Source: G963668435 sp963668435 (GTDB lineage Bacteria; Latescibacterota; Latescibacteria; Latescibacterales; Latescibacteraceae). Taken from it: a DNA stretch of 64,000 bases. A program made the translations under genes and the position numbers. Below, piece after piece: positions 52,485-61,418 of the stretch; position 1 is the first letter of the stretch, and each line of letters opens with the position of its first letter. The stretch lies in NCBI GenBank assembly GCA_963668435.2, contig CAXXSC010000001.1:558001-622000 (forward strand), given 5' to 3'. The notes under the pieces are model-generated. The model ran no database searches and had not been told where the DNA came from. It saw nothing but the letters and a program-made list of their open reading frames with translations.

Positions 52485-52916
52485 ATGGACCATTGTGATG
52501 CCGCTCATATCCTGCGTGAAAAACATATTCGCGCAACTGCGAGGAAAAAAGCACTGCTGGAGGAAATAATCGGCAGTGACAGTCCCCGCTGTGCCCGTGA
52601 GCTTTATGATACCCTGGCTGTTTCCTGCAGGCTTAATCTCGTAACTGTTTACCGGAATCTCGCCTCGCTCAGGGATGCCGGGATTCTTCGGGAAATAACA
52701 GATAGTTCCGGTGTCCAGTATTATGAGATGGCCTGCCGTCACAATCCCGTTCATCCGCATTTTCATTGCGAAAAATGCCATGCGCTTATTTGCCTGCCCG
52801 CCCTGTCGGGCAGTGATTCGAAACATATACGGGAGTTTGCCGATTCCTGCGATGTCAGTGAAATTAATCTTGTGCTGAGCGGTATTTGCAGACGGTGCCT
52901 GGAGGAAATTGAGTGA
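52485..52916 (+). CDS. Fur-family metal-dependent regulator, probably Zur
   Basis: A 143-residue Fur-superfamily repressor. The N-terminal winged helix has RATARKKALLEEIIG and LVTVYRNLASLRDAGI. The C-terminal metal domain has HPHFHCEKCHALICLP and the second pair GICRRC, the structural zinc site. Since its 3' end overlaps znuA by four bases and it leads zinc-uptake genes, Zur is the best guess over Fur or PerR. ATG 52485 has no Shine-Dalgarno and coincides with the predicted transcript start. The earlier in-frame TTG 52467 is inside the operator. Confidence 0.88.
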   Translation: MDHCDAAHILREKHIRATARKKALLEEIIGSDSPRCARELYDTLAVSCRLNLVTVYRNLASLRDAGILREITDSSGVQYYEMACRHNPVHPHFHCEKCHALICLPALSGSDSKHIREFADSCDVSEINLVLSGICRRCLEEIE

Positions 52917-53866
52917 ACCGCTTGTCCAAATATACGGTTATTTTTATGGCTGCGGCCGTTTTGGTCTCTGTTATGATGCTGTCATGTGCGGCGGGTGCTG
53001 ATGAGACTCTTCGCACCGCTGTTTCGATTGCGCCGCTCGCCAGTGTGGTTGAACGTATCGGCGGAGACAGGGTGGACTGCCTCGTTTTAGTGCCTCCTGC
53101 CGCCAATCTCCATAATTTCGAGCCGAAACCCCGTCAACTCACCGACCTTTCCCGCTGTACGCTTTATTTTGCCATTGGTGTAGAATTCGAAAACATATGG
53201 CTCGAAAAATTCAGGAAACTTAACCGTGACATGGCGGTTGTGCCGCTCGACAGCGGCATCACGAAGATTCCGATGCAGTCTCACGGGCACGATCACGCCG
53301 AGCATGACAGCCATGACGAAGATCATGAACACGAACACGGTGAGGATGAGCACGCGACTGAACATTTCGACCCCCATGTCTGGCTTTCTCCGCAGAACAT
53401 GAAATTAATCGCGGCGGCGGTTACCAATGCGCTTGTCAAGGCTGATTCCAATGGAAGTGAACAGTACCGCAGAGCCGGTATGCTCATGCAGAAAGATATT
53501 GATGATCTCGACGCGGAACTGACCGCCTTGTTTGCGGCTTTTCCAGAAAAAATGCCGTTCCTGGTTTTTCACCCGTCATGGGGCTATTTCGCGGAGGAGT
53601 ATGGTTTGAGGCAGGTTGCTATCGAGTCGGGCGGACGGGAGCCCCGGCCCGCTGATCTTGCCGCACTGCTTGATTTTGCCCGCGAACATGACATTCACGA
53701 GATCGTTATCGACCCCCGGAGCAGCAGGAGAAGTGTCGATACGATTGCGCGGGCGCTCGATGCCTCTGTTATTACCGCCGATCCCCTTTCTGCGAACTGG
53801 CGGAAGGACCTTCATGATTTAGCCCGCAAATTAAGTGTCTCATTCGAGAAACGGAAACGTCAATGA
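52913..53866 (+). CDS. znuA: Zinc ABC transporter substrate-binding protein ZnuA
   Basis: A 317-residue periplasmic cluster A-I metal receptor. A signal/lipobox-like start (VSVMMLSCAAG) comes first. The metal His ligands are in ANLHNFEPKPRQL, HFDPHVWLSP and VFHPSWGYF, with the late acid in VIDPRSS. A His/Asp/Glu-rich loop (about residues 122-150, including HGHDHAEHD and HEHEHGED) is typical of zinc, not manganese, receptors. GTG start, overlapping the regulator's stop. First transporter gene of the operon. Confidence 0.94.
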   Translation: MNRLSKYTVIFMAAAVLVSVMMLSCAAGADETLRTAVSIAPLASVVERIGGDRVDCLVLVPPAANLHNFEPKPRQLTDLSRCTLYFAIGVEFENIWLEKFRKLNRDMAVVPLDSGITKIPMQSHGHDHAEHDSHDEDHEHEHGEDEHATEHFDPHVWLSPQNMKLIAAAVTNALVKADSNGSEQYRRAGMLMQKDIDDLDAELTALFAAFPEKMPFLVFHPSWGYFAEEYGLRQVAIESGGREPRPADLAALLDFAREHDIHEIVIDPRSSRRSVDTIARALDASVITADPLSANWRKDLHDLARKLSVSFEKRKRQ

Positions 53867-54651
53867 CTGACAGCACAGTGAAAGTGGAAAAAAGCACGAG
53901 CCCTGTTATTTCGCTGAGGGGTGTCGGTTTTTCCTATGACGGCGCACCGGTGCTGGAGAACATCGATCTCGATGTGATGCCGGGCCAGTTTCTTGCGGTT
54001 GTCGGTCCGAACGGCGGCGGCAAAAGCACTCTGTTCAGGGTTTTGCTTGGTTCGCTGCGAATTTCTACGGGCGAACTGAAACTTTTCGGCAGCGCGCCCT
54101 CTGATTCGATCCGTCGCATCGGTTACGTTCCGCAGAATACCTCTGTCGGCATTGATTTTCCAGTATCTGTCCATGATGTTGTCCTGATGGGGCGTCTTGG
54201 CGCCAAGGATAAAAATCGTGACGAGGAGGTAGTCAGAAAAGCGCTTGAGATGACTGGCATGTGGGATAAGCGCGAGGTCATGATTGGTTCGCTTTCCGGC
54301 GGGCAGCGTCAGCGGGCGTTTCTCGCACGGGCTTTTGCGACGGAACCTGATATCCTAATGCTCGATGAGCCGACCGCGAATGTCGATCCCGAGTGGCAGG
54401 GACGGATTTACGAATTGCTGAAATCCATGACCGGTTCGGTCACCGTTATTGTCGCGAGTCATGATATAACCGGCGTTATCGGCTATGCGGACAGTATTGC
54501 CTATGTCAACCGGCGTCTCCATTCTCATTCCGACCCTGTTCTTACCGAAAAGACCATCGAAAAACTTTCCGGCATTTCGATCGAGCAGCTCTGTCCGGTC
54601 GAATTCATTGCCCGTATCCTTTCAGAGCGACGGGAGGCCGGTGCCAAATGA
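53863..54651 (+). CDS. znuC: Zinc ABC transporter ATP-binding protein ZnuC
   Basis: A 262-residue ATPase. Walker A is VGPNGGGKSTLFR, the Q-loop is GYVPQNT, the signature is GSLSGGQRQRAFLARA, Walker B is ILMLDEPTANVDP and the switch His is in IVASHDI. It energises uptake through ZnuB. Overlaps both neighbours by four bases. Length and motifs are normal for the family. Confidence 0.95.
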   Translation: MTDSTVKVEKSTSPVISLRGVGFSYDGAPVLENIDLDVMPGQFLAVVGPNGGGKSTLFRVLLGSLRISTGELKLFGSAPSDSIRRIGYVPQNTSVGIDFPVSVHDVVLMGRLGAKDKNRDEEVVRKALEMTGMWDKREVMIGSLSGGQRQRAFLARAFATEPDILMLDEPTANVDPEWQGRIYELLKSMTGSVTVIVASHDITGVIGYADSIAYVNRRLHSHSDPVLTEKTIEKLSGISIEQLCPVEFIARILSERREAGAK

Positions 54652-55457
54652 TGGAGCTTTTAGGCTATGAGTTCATGCGGAATGCGATTTTCGCGGGTGT
54701 GCTGATCAGTATCGCCTGCGGTGTTGTCGGCTCGCTTGTCGTGGTGAACAGGATGGTGTTTCTTTCGGGCGGTATTGCACATGCGGCCTATGGCGGGATC
54801 GGGCTCGCCTTCTTTTTGTCACTGCCGCCGCTTCTCTGTGCCGCTGTATTTGCTATTGTTGCGGCTGTTGTGATGGGTTACCTCGCCCTCGGCCACCGTC
54901 ACCGGATCGATACGGTCATTGGGGCGGTATGGGCCGCGGGTATGGCTGTCGGCATTCTTTTTATCGATATGTCGCCCGGATATGCCGCCGATTTGATGGG
55001 CTATCTTTTCGGCAGTATCCTGACCGTATCGGGCAGTGAGGTCGTGATGATGCTTGTGCTCGATATTTCAGCGATCGCAATCACGGCCGTGTTTTACCGG
55101 CAGTTTGTCGCGATGTCCTATGACGAGGATTTCGCGGCTCTTCGCGGAGTGCCGGTGAGAGCGCTCTATTTCCTCCTGCTCATCATGAGCGCCCTGACAG
55201 TTGTCATGACTATTCAGGCTGTCGGGCTCATCCTTGTTATTGCCCTTTTGACTATCCCCCAGTTCATTGCCGAACGTTTTGCCCGTTCTCTCCTGACCAT
55301 GATGGTGACAGCATCCGTTCTCGGTGTTCTGTTTACGCTCAGCGGACTTGTCCTTTCCTATCGCCTCAATCTCAGTTCAGGGGCGACTATCATTATTGTC
55401 GCGAGTTTCGCTCTTTTTCTTTTCCTCGCTGCGGGACGATTCTTTCGCCGGGCATAA
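54648..55457 (+). CDS. znuB: Zinc ABC transporter permease ZnuB
   Basis: A 269-residue inner-membrane permease of the ABC-3 family with about eight hydrophobic segments. The family pattern includes VVVNRMVFLSGGIAHAAYGG, IGLAFFL, DLMGYLFGSILTVSG and QAVGLILVIALLTIPQ. Two adjacent ATG codons (54648 and 54651) are possible starts. Last gene of the fur-like-znuACB unit. No terminator hairpin was found in the 115 bases after it. Confidence 0.94.
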   Translation: MMELLGYEFMRNAIFAGVLISIACGVVGSLVVVNRMVFLSGGIAHAAYGGIGLAFFLSLPPLLCAAVFAIVAAVVMGYLALGHRHRIDTVIGAVWAAGMAVGILFIDMSPGYAADLMGYLFGSILTVSGSEVVMMLVLDISAIAITAVFYRQFVAMSYDEDFAALRGVPVRALYFLLLIMSALTVVMTIQAVGLILVIALLTIPQFIAERFARSLLTMMVTASVLGVLFTLSGLVLSYRLNLSSGATIIIVASFALFLFLAAGRFFRRA

Positions 55458-55572
55458 AAACCGATTTGAGCCTTTTGCCGCGATATGCCGTAAAACCACC
55501 TTCTCTTTATTGTGTCCCATTTCAAAATATGCAACATCAGGTCATGCCAAACTTCATAAACGCCATCGCACT

Positions 55573-56640
55573 TTATTCTACAGCCACATCGCGCACCTTG
55601 ACACGCTGTGCGCTGCCGTCGGGACCATCAACGGTAAGCACTACCACATAGTCACCGCCTTTTTCGTAAGAATGAATTGGATTCTGCTCCGTTGATTCAT
55701 TGCCGTCCCCAAAATCCCAGTGCCACGAATCGATTTTTCCGTGGGACAGGTCTTTGAATGCCACGAGCCGGCGTTTCATGTCAGCAACGGTGAACGACCA
55801 CTGGGCCTCGATTTTTTTCCGGTACTGCTCTTCGAGAGGCATAAGCCTGAATGCCACTTGGCATGATGCGTTCGAATCCATCTTTGTCTGATGGGAAAGG
55901 TTCCAGAAACCCTCATAGCGGCCGTTGCTTTCATCATAGTCGAGTACGGCCCAAGACAAGCCGATAATCGTGTCCTCAATCAGTTTTGATTCTATTGCCT
56001 TTGAGGGACCGTCGAAGGGCGCGTAGTCGAACGGTGTTATCCAGAATTCCAGTACAAGCTTTCCCGATTCCCCCTCCTTGAAATCATAATCGTAGGCATG
56101 GTTCGAATAGGGGAGGTCTTTGATCCAGGGCTGGCAGCCCCAGACCATTGTCCAGTCTCGTCCCTCACCGGGTGGTGTGAAAATGTGATAATTTTGGGCA
56201 TGAACGCCCTTGAAACGAAAATGGTTGCCCGGCCATTTTTCCAGCTGGTCGTTGTTGATGAACTGCCCGCCGGAAAGATCGCCATCGACCACGACCTCGA
56301 AAATGTCGCCCCTCCTGTAATGCATGTTCCAGTAATCATCCGAGGCCTCATAGAGGAAATAGAGACGATTCAGGCCTTTCACCCAGCCGACTCGCACCCT
56401 GACATCGAGATCGGCGGGATCCGGCGGCCCCTCGTTGCCCTGTACCGTGTCCCTCAGCTCATCGGATCCAATAACATAACTTGCGGGAACCATATCCCAG
56501 TCACTGATGTCCCCGTCGATACGAGGGATCATTGTGCGAGGGAACTGGAATATTTTAAATTCGCGATCACTACGTTCAAGAGCGAATGCAGTCGATACTG
56601 TCATTAAAAAAAGAATGAATAATGTCAATCTTTTCCTCAT
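55573..56640 (-). CDS. Secreted CBM9-like plus PKD-domain protein
   Basis: A 355-residue exported protein. After the signal (LTLFILFLMTVSTAFA) there is a beta-sandwich of the CBM9/DOMON kind at about 30-265 (IDGDISDWDMVPAS, RLYFLYEASDDYW, DIFEVVVDGDLSGG, KLVLEFWITPFDYA). The last 80 residues are a PKD domain (WHWDFGDGNESTEQNPIHSY, then GDYVVVLTVDGPDG). Such proteins bind carbohydrate or support larger surface assemblies. No enzyme motif is visible. It diverges from the large outer-membrane protein gene at 56968, which may be a functional partner. Confidence 0.75.
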   Translation of the reverse strand: MRKRLTLFILFLMTVSTAFALERSDREFKIFQFPRTMIPRIDGDISDWDMVPASYVIGSDELRDTVQGNEGPPDPADLDVRVRVGWVKGLNRLYFLYEASDDYWNMHYRRGDIFEVVVDGDLSGGQFINNDQLEKWPGNHFRFKGVHAQNYHIFTPPGEGRDWTMVWGCQPWIKDLPYSNHAYDYDFKEGESGKLVLEFWITPFDYAPFDGPSKAIESKLIEDTIIGLSWAVLDYDESNGRYEGFWNLSHQTKMDSNASCQVAFRLMPLEEQYRKKIEAQWSFTVADMKRRLVAFKDLSHGKIDSWHWDFGDGNESTEQNPIHSYEKGGDYVVVLTVDGPDGSAQRVKVRDVAVE

Positions 56641-56967
56641 GTAAAACTCCTTTCGGGATGCAATTGTAGTCAGTCAGTCACATTCAATAACTTTAGGGAA
56701 AAATTGTGTCAGGATGCAACAGAAAAGAATGAGCGATTTTTCCAACACTACGACAAGATTAAAGTTACGGTTAAAAAAAGGTGAATGGTTTGGTTTGGCC
56801 GGTTTTGGGAAAATGGTGATATATGAATATAATACAATATCATGTGAAGAAAATATGTGGTGTTGATCATGCATTTTTTACTTGCTTTCCTGCGTAATCT
56901 GAGCTACGTTACGATCATATTCCTGAAACTGTCCGTTTTCGATAACCATCCCAGATTTGAGGCAACT
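56641..56967. other. 327-base divergent intergenic region
   Basis: Should hold promoters for the CBM9/PKD gene and the outer-membrane protein gene. I do not see a confident promoter pair or a structured RNA. Confidence 0.45.
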
Positions 56968-59900
56968 ATGAAACACATTGTTATTGTGAGTTTTTTGCTT
57001 TGCTGTTTGGTGAGCGCATCATCTGTTTATGCCGAAAGCATTTATGAGCTTCGCAAGCTTACAGAGGACGAATGGCTGGCTATGTCCACCGAGGAACGCC
57101 TGACCGCTTTGGCTACATCATATCAGCATGAGGAAAACCAGACTTTCCTCGGGAAGTTCGGTCGTTATCATGACCTCTACCAGACATGGGGTTATGAGGC
57201 CTACGAAATGGAAGATCGTTACGAAAACTATTCCTTCAGAAATTTCGAATCGTACAATATCATCGAAGAACGCCGCAAAAAATGGTCCTATAACCAGTTT
57301 GGCGACAGGATCGCTAAAATGCGTCACAGCGCGAATATGTGGCGTGAAATTTACAGCGGCACGGCAACGACATATACGTACATCCCGTTCAACTACATCA
57401 ACTCGATCGGTGAGAACACCGGTTATGTCGATGGTGTCTGGGTTGCTCGTGAAAGCACGGAAGACTGGGCTGTTTCGATTACCGGTGCTGGTTCGATCAG
57501 GACCATGTTCACCCCGTTGACACTGTCGCTTCCCAATGTCGATGGTGTTTCGATGGACTTTCAGACATCCAACACTGCTATCAAGCTTATCACAAGCGCT
57601 TATGTTGGACAGACCGGTAACGATGGCGGTACCGATACGTCGCTTTACCGTACTGGCGGTGTCATGCTTCGTGGTGGACGCATCAAGCATAAATTCGGTA
57701 TCCTGACGCTTGGCGCAACCTATGCCACAGCCTATGGCGTTCAGGGCAACCGTCAGCGAGGCGGCGAGTGGCGCGGTACGGTCACGACCGATACGCCGAC
57801 ACCTGTTATGGTCGCAGTTCGTTTTCTCGATGATTCGCCCGCAGACAATGAAGGCGGACCGGTTGTTTACAATATTCGCCTGAAAGTTAACGGCAAGTAC
57901 CGTGACGACATCATTCCTCAGGTTATCAAGGACGATGTAGGCCGTGACAGGACGACCGCAGTCTCCAACACGCTGGAACTTGGTTATATCGAGCCAAAAT
58001 CGGCTGTCGGTATCAGGCCTCCGGACTACGATTATCTCAGTATCCAGGAAAACATTCTCAAGTACCTCGATTATTCCTACATGAACAATATTCAAAAAGG
58101 CAATAACCTCGAGGCCACCAGCACCAAATACGACCGTGATCTGGGAAACAGTTATTATTCAGTGCTTGAAAGCAATGGAAAACCGGTATCCGCAGATGGT
58201 ACGGAAGCCCTCGTTTATATCTTTGATCTCATGAGTATTGCAGAAACCCTGTATCAGGTTGAGGCGGTGACAACCGTTGCCAACGATTACCGAATTCAGA
58301 CCGCAATGATATACACAACAGAGCAGTCGGGCGGTCATGACTCCGCAGGTAAAGAGGTCAGCTGGTATAGTTCGACATATTGGCAGACTGTGGCGCAGTG
58401 TGAGGGAAACATCAAGGATAAATCAAATGTCAGGACTGTGACTTTCGATTTCGGTTTCCAAGTCGCTACGGTCACTTACGGTTTCGATATGGACCTCAAC
58501 TATTATGGTTTCAAGGTTAAAGGCGAATGGGTTAATAATACCACAGGCAATATGTTTGCCGAAGGCAACGCAGGTGCCGGTGCCCAGGGACAGGTTATAA
58601 ATAACCAGGAGCCCCGTAACGGACACCGTTACTACCAGCATGATAACGCTTATTATGTGACTCTCGATAAGCAGTGGGAAAAATTCGGCTTTTCCGGTGA
58701 AGTATTCAAGATGGGTAAATTCTACCGTCCTTACTTCGATTACTATTATCCTGAGGGTGGTGGTTGGCGTTATGCTATCAATACGAGGAACAGCATAGCC
58801 CGTGTGCCTCTTGTGGAAGACAACGATGACGGTGATGTTTATCCTGATACGATGCTTGTCCGCAGGACATGGGGTTATAATATTTATGATTCCGAGGATC
58901 CCGATGGAGTGTTCCCCGGAAACGATCAGGATAACGACGGCCTGCCCGACAACAACAGGAATAACAACGGCGAGCCCGATTACAACGAGCCGTTCATGAT
59001 GTTCGATGTCGATCCTGACCAGTTCGTTTTCGGTAATGATTATAACAACAATACCATTCCCGATTTTCGTGAAGATGACATGAAAATGGATTTGCCCTAT
59101 GATCTGGACCGTCAGGGCCACCATTTCTTCCTGCGTTATTCGCCGCTCAGCAATCTCAGCATCATTGGCGGATCGTTCAAAACCAAGGGTGTGGCTCTGG
59201 ATAACAGAACATACAATGACTATGTCAAAGGTATTTTCGATTATAATGTCTTCGGTATCGGTAAACTCTACGCAGAGTACCGTTACGAGCGTATTCAGGA
59301 TAATATCCGGGACGTCTACATCCAGGTTAATCAGTCGATGAAAGACAAGTATCTCGAACCTGGTATCACCGCATCGACCGGACGCTATACGCGTGACCTG
59401 TATTATGATGAGCTCGAGTACCGGAACTCAAATGTTAACAGGCTGTTCCTTGAGTCAAAGATCAGGGCCGTTCCGGCTATCACACTTGAAAACCATGTGA
59501 AATTCGAACGTAATGACCAGATCGAAGGCAATATGTATGATACGACTTACCAGCCCCATGATGTGCTGAGCACCATGGCGATGGTCAATAAGATCGTGTA
59601 TACGAAACGCTGGGGTGATTTCGAGTTTTCACCCGGTATTAAATTCAGGTTATACAAAAAGGTCAGATCCGAGTCTCTTCAGCCGCTCGACCATTACCTG
59701 CTGAGAATACCTATGGTCATGTTCAAGTATTATGTTTCTCCTTTGACGGATATAACCCTGGGTATTCAGGGTATGGGCGCGTTTCCTATGTCATATGTCG
59801 ACTATGTCCAGTCGCAGAACGACTATGATCAGGAAAACATCATCCTCCAGGTCCAGAACCGTTCCGCTTATTTCGGTTATAATGTCTGGGGTGCTATCGG

Positions 59901-59997
59901 TGTCAGTTATGAGAAGATTGGCTACAAGGAAACTGTTAGGGAGTACGAGTCATACAAGACTTCGTCGATGTTTGTGAAGATGTCTCTCGGCTGGTAG
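56968..59997 (+). CDS. Large outer-membrane beta-barrel protein, unknown family
   Basis: A 1009-residue protein with a signal peptide (IVIVSFLLCCLVSASSVYA), many Tyr/Trp/Asn-rich alternating strands (YFGYNVWGAIGVSYEKIGYK, LEFSP-like barrel strands) and a C-terminal SSMFVKMSLGW. The terminal aromatic residue fits a BAM-targeted barrel. Between about 620 and 720 there is an acidic repeat block (EDNDDGDVYPD, NDQDNDGLPDNNRNNNGEPD, GNDYNNNTIPDFREDD) like calcium-binding thrombospondin type 3 repeats. I chose ATG 56968 (GAGGCAACT before it) over an upstream in-frame ATG because the signal peptide starts there. A transport or surface-organising role is inferred. Confidence 0.7.
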   Translation: MKHIVIVSFLLCCLVSASSVYAESIYELRKLTEDEWLAMSTEERLTALATSYQHEENQTFLGKFGRYHDLYQTWGYEAYEMEDRYENYSFRNFESYNIIEERRKKWSYNQFGDRIAKMRHSANMWREIYSGTATTYTYIPFNYINSIGENTGYVDGVWVARESTEDWAVSITGAGSIRTMFTPLTLSLPNVDGVSMDFQTSNTAIKLITSAYVGQTGNDGGTDTSLYRTGGVMLRGGRIKHKFGILTLGATYATAYGVQGNRQRGGEWRGTVTTDTPTPVMVAVRFLDDSPADNEGGPVVYNIRLKVNGKYRDDIIPQVIKDDVGRDRTTAVSNTLELGYIEPKSAVGIRPPDYDYLSIQENILKYLDYSYMNNIQKGNNLEATSTKYDRDLGNSYYSVLESNGKPVSADGTEALVYIFDLMSIAETLYQVEAVTTVANDYRIQTAMIYTTEQSGGHDSAGKEVSWYSSTYWQTVAQCEGNIKDKSNVRTVTFDFGFQVATVTYGFDMDLNYYGFKVKGEWVNNTTGNMFAEGNAGAGAQGQVINNQEPRNGHRYYQHDNAYYVTLDKQWEKFGFSGEVFKMGKFYRPYFDYYYPEGGGWRYAINTRNSIARVPLVEDNDDGDVYPDTMLVRRTWGYNIYDSEDPDGVFPGNDQDNDGLPDNNRNNNGEPDYNEPFMMFDVDPDQFVFGNDYNNNTIPDFREDDMKMDLPYDLDRQGHHFFLRYSPLSNLSIIGGSFKTKGVALDNRTYNDYVKGIFDYNVFGIGKLYAEYRYERIQDNIRDVYIQVNQSMKDKYLEPGITASTGRYTRDLYYDELEYRNSNVNRLFLESKIRAVPAITLENHVKFERNDQIEGNMYDTTYQPHDVLSTMAMVNKIVYTKRWGDFEFSPGIKFRLYKKVRSESLQPLDHYLLRIPMVMFKYYVSPLTDITLGIQGMGAFPMSYVDYVQSQNDYDQENIILQVQNRSAYFGYNVWGAIGVSYEKIGYKETVREYESYKTSSMFVKMSLGW

Positions 59998-60018
59998 AAA
60001 ACAACAGCATGAATATTG

Positions 60019-60048
60019 AAAAGGCGCCTTTCAAAGGCGCCTTTTTTT
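60019..60048 (+). terminator. Terminator after the outer-membrane protein gene
   Basis: AAGGCGCCTTT and AAAGGCGCCTT pair, then T7. It is 20 bases past the stop codon. Confidence 0.85.
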
Positions 60049-60080
60049 ATGAAAATGAAATATGTGGAATGGTCCGATTG

Positions 60081-61253
60081 TCAGTAACTGCGCCGTTTAT
60101 CGAACTCGTCAGCCATGGTCATGAAATTATCGTAGATTGTTCCAACAGCGATCGAATGCGTGGAACCAAAAATATACCGTCCGCCCTCTTTGTAGGTTTC
60201 CATGGCGTGGATAACATCGTTTCGTACATCTTCCCGGCTGCCTGATTCGAGATTCTCGACCGGGATACCCCCCCAAGGCACTATTCTCTCACCGTATTTC
60301 TCTTTGACCGCAAGGACATCCATTCCGGCGCTTCGCTGTATGGACTGGTAGGCGTCATAACCGGCCTCGATAAACATGTCCATGAGCGGCATGTTGTTGC
60401 CGCAGGCGTGTTTCATGACGGGAATGCCGAATGTGTCATGGATATTGGCGACACGGCCCTGTATGCCCGGCAGGACGAATTCACGGAACATCGCCGGTGA
60501 AATGAATGGTCCCTGCGTGCTGGAAAAATCCTGTCCCCAGCCGACAGCATCCTGGCCGTTTCTTACGTACTTTCTGTCGAGCAGGTTGTTGCGGGCGACC
60601 TCGTAACGTATCGCGGCTTTAACTGTATCGGGATTGTCGATATACTGCATGAGCCCGTGCTCGAATCCGCCGCCGCCCTCGTCAAACGAGCCGTCGATAA
60701 TGTGAATGCCGACTTCGCTGCCCGAGGGACCCATCAGGAAACGTTCGCCGGAGAAAGCGTCGATGAAAGCGTCGACAACCTCGAAACAGCTCTCATCGAT
60801 TTCCTCCATTTCGGGTTCCTTTTCGAAATCGGCAGGCGTATAGGACTTCGCTCCGACTGTCGGATCACAAATCTTGGTGATGTCGGCAGTAACTTCGGAA
60901 TATTTAACTATCGAGCCGTTTTTGAACTCCCAGGTGTTCTCGTCGATCTTTTTCGGTGTTTCGTACTCGTAGTTTTTCGGCGGCGCCACACTCGAGGCCA
61001 TAGCGGAAATGTTGATGATATCGAAACAGGGCATTTTTCTGAAGAACTCGATACCGTCCTCTTTCCAGCTCTGCACAACCTCGTCGCGTCGGCCTTCCCA
61101 TAGTCCGATCTGGCTTTTCGCTTTTGCCCGGTAATAGGTTTCGCGGCCGATTATTTTGCCGACTGTATCGAAATCGACAGCCCATTCACCCCAGGGGACT
61201 TTGTCAGGGATATCTCCCCTGAGCACCGCCTGTACCCGTTCTTTCGATGTCAT
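60081..61253 (-). CDS. Uroporphyrinogen decarboxylase-like methyltransferase 1
   Basis: A 390-residue TIM-barrel protein of the URO-D/MtaA superfamily. Not HemE by sequence: the start SKERVQAVLRGDIPDKVPWG and the zinc-type motif MKHACGNNMPLMDMFIEAGY are those of the methyltransferase-like branch. Members move methyl groups between cobalamin proteins or coenzymes, or degrade O-methylated compounds. ATG 61253 has GGAG seven bases upstream; an earlier start to 61313 is unsupported. It is downstream of a homologue at 61419 in the same direction. Confidence 0.87.
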   Translation of the reverse strand: MTSKERVQAVLRGDIPDKVPWGEWAVDFDTVGKIIGRETYYRAKAKSQIGLWEGRRDEVVQSWKEDGIEFFRKMPCFDIINISAMASSVAPPKNYEYETPKKIDENTWEFKNGSIVKYSEVTADITKICDPTVGAKSYTPADFEKEPEMEEIDESCFEVVDAFIDAFSGERFLMGPSGSEVGIHIIDGSFDEGGGGFEHGLMQYIDNPDTVKAAIRYEVARNNLLDRKYVRNGQDAVGWGQDFSSTQGPFISPAMFREFVLPGIQGRVANIHDTFGIPVMKHACGNNMPLMDMFIEAGYDAYQSIQRSAGMDVLAVKEKYGERIVPWGGIPVENLESGSREDVRNDVIHAMETYKEGGRYIFGSTHSIAVGTIYDNFMTMADEFDKRRSY

Positions 61254-61418
61254 GAGACAACTCCGTAGTTTAAACACATGGATTATTCTGTGAGGATATG
61301 AAATACTGGACAATTAGCACATGTAACGGTATTGCTCTATGTTGTGCTCTTTGAAACGCCTGTCAGGTGCAGTTCGGAGATATGCGTGCCTTTTCAATGA
61401 TATCAGGCTCTATGAAAC

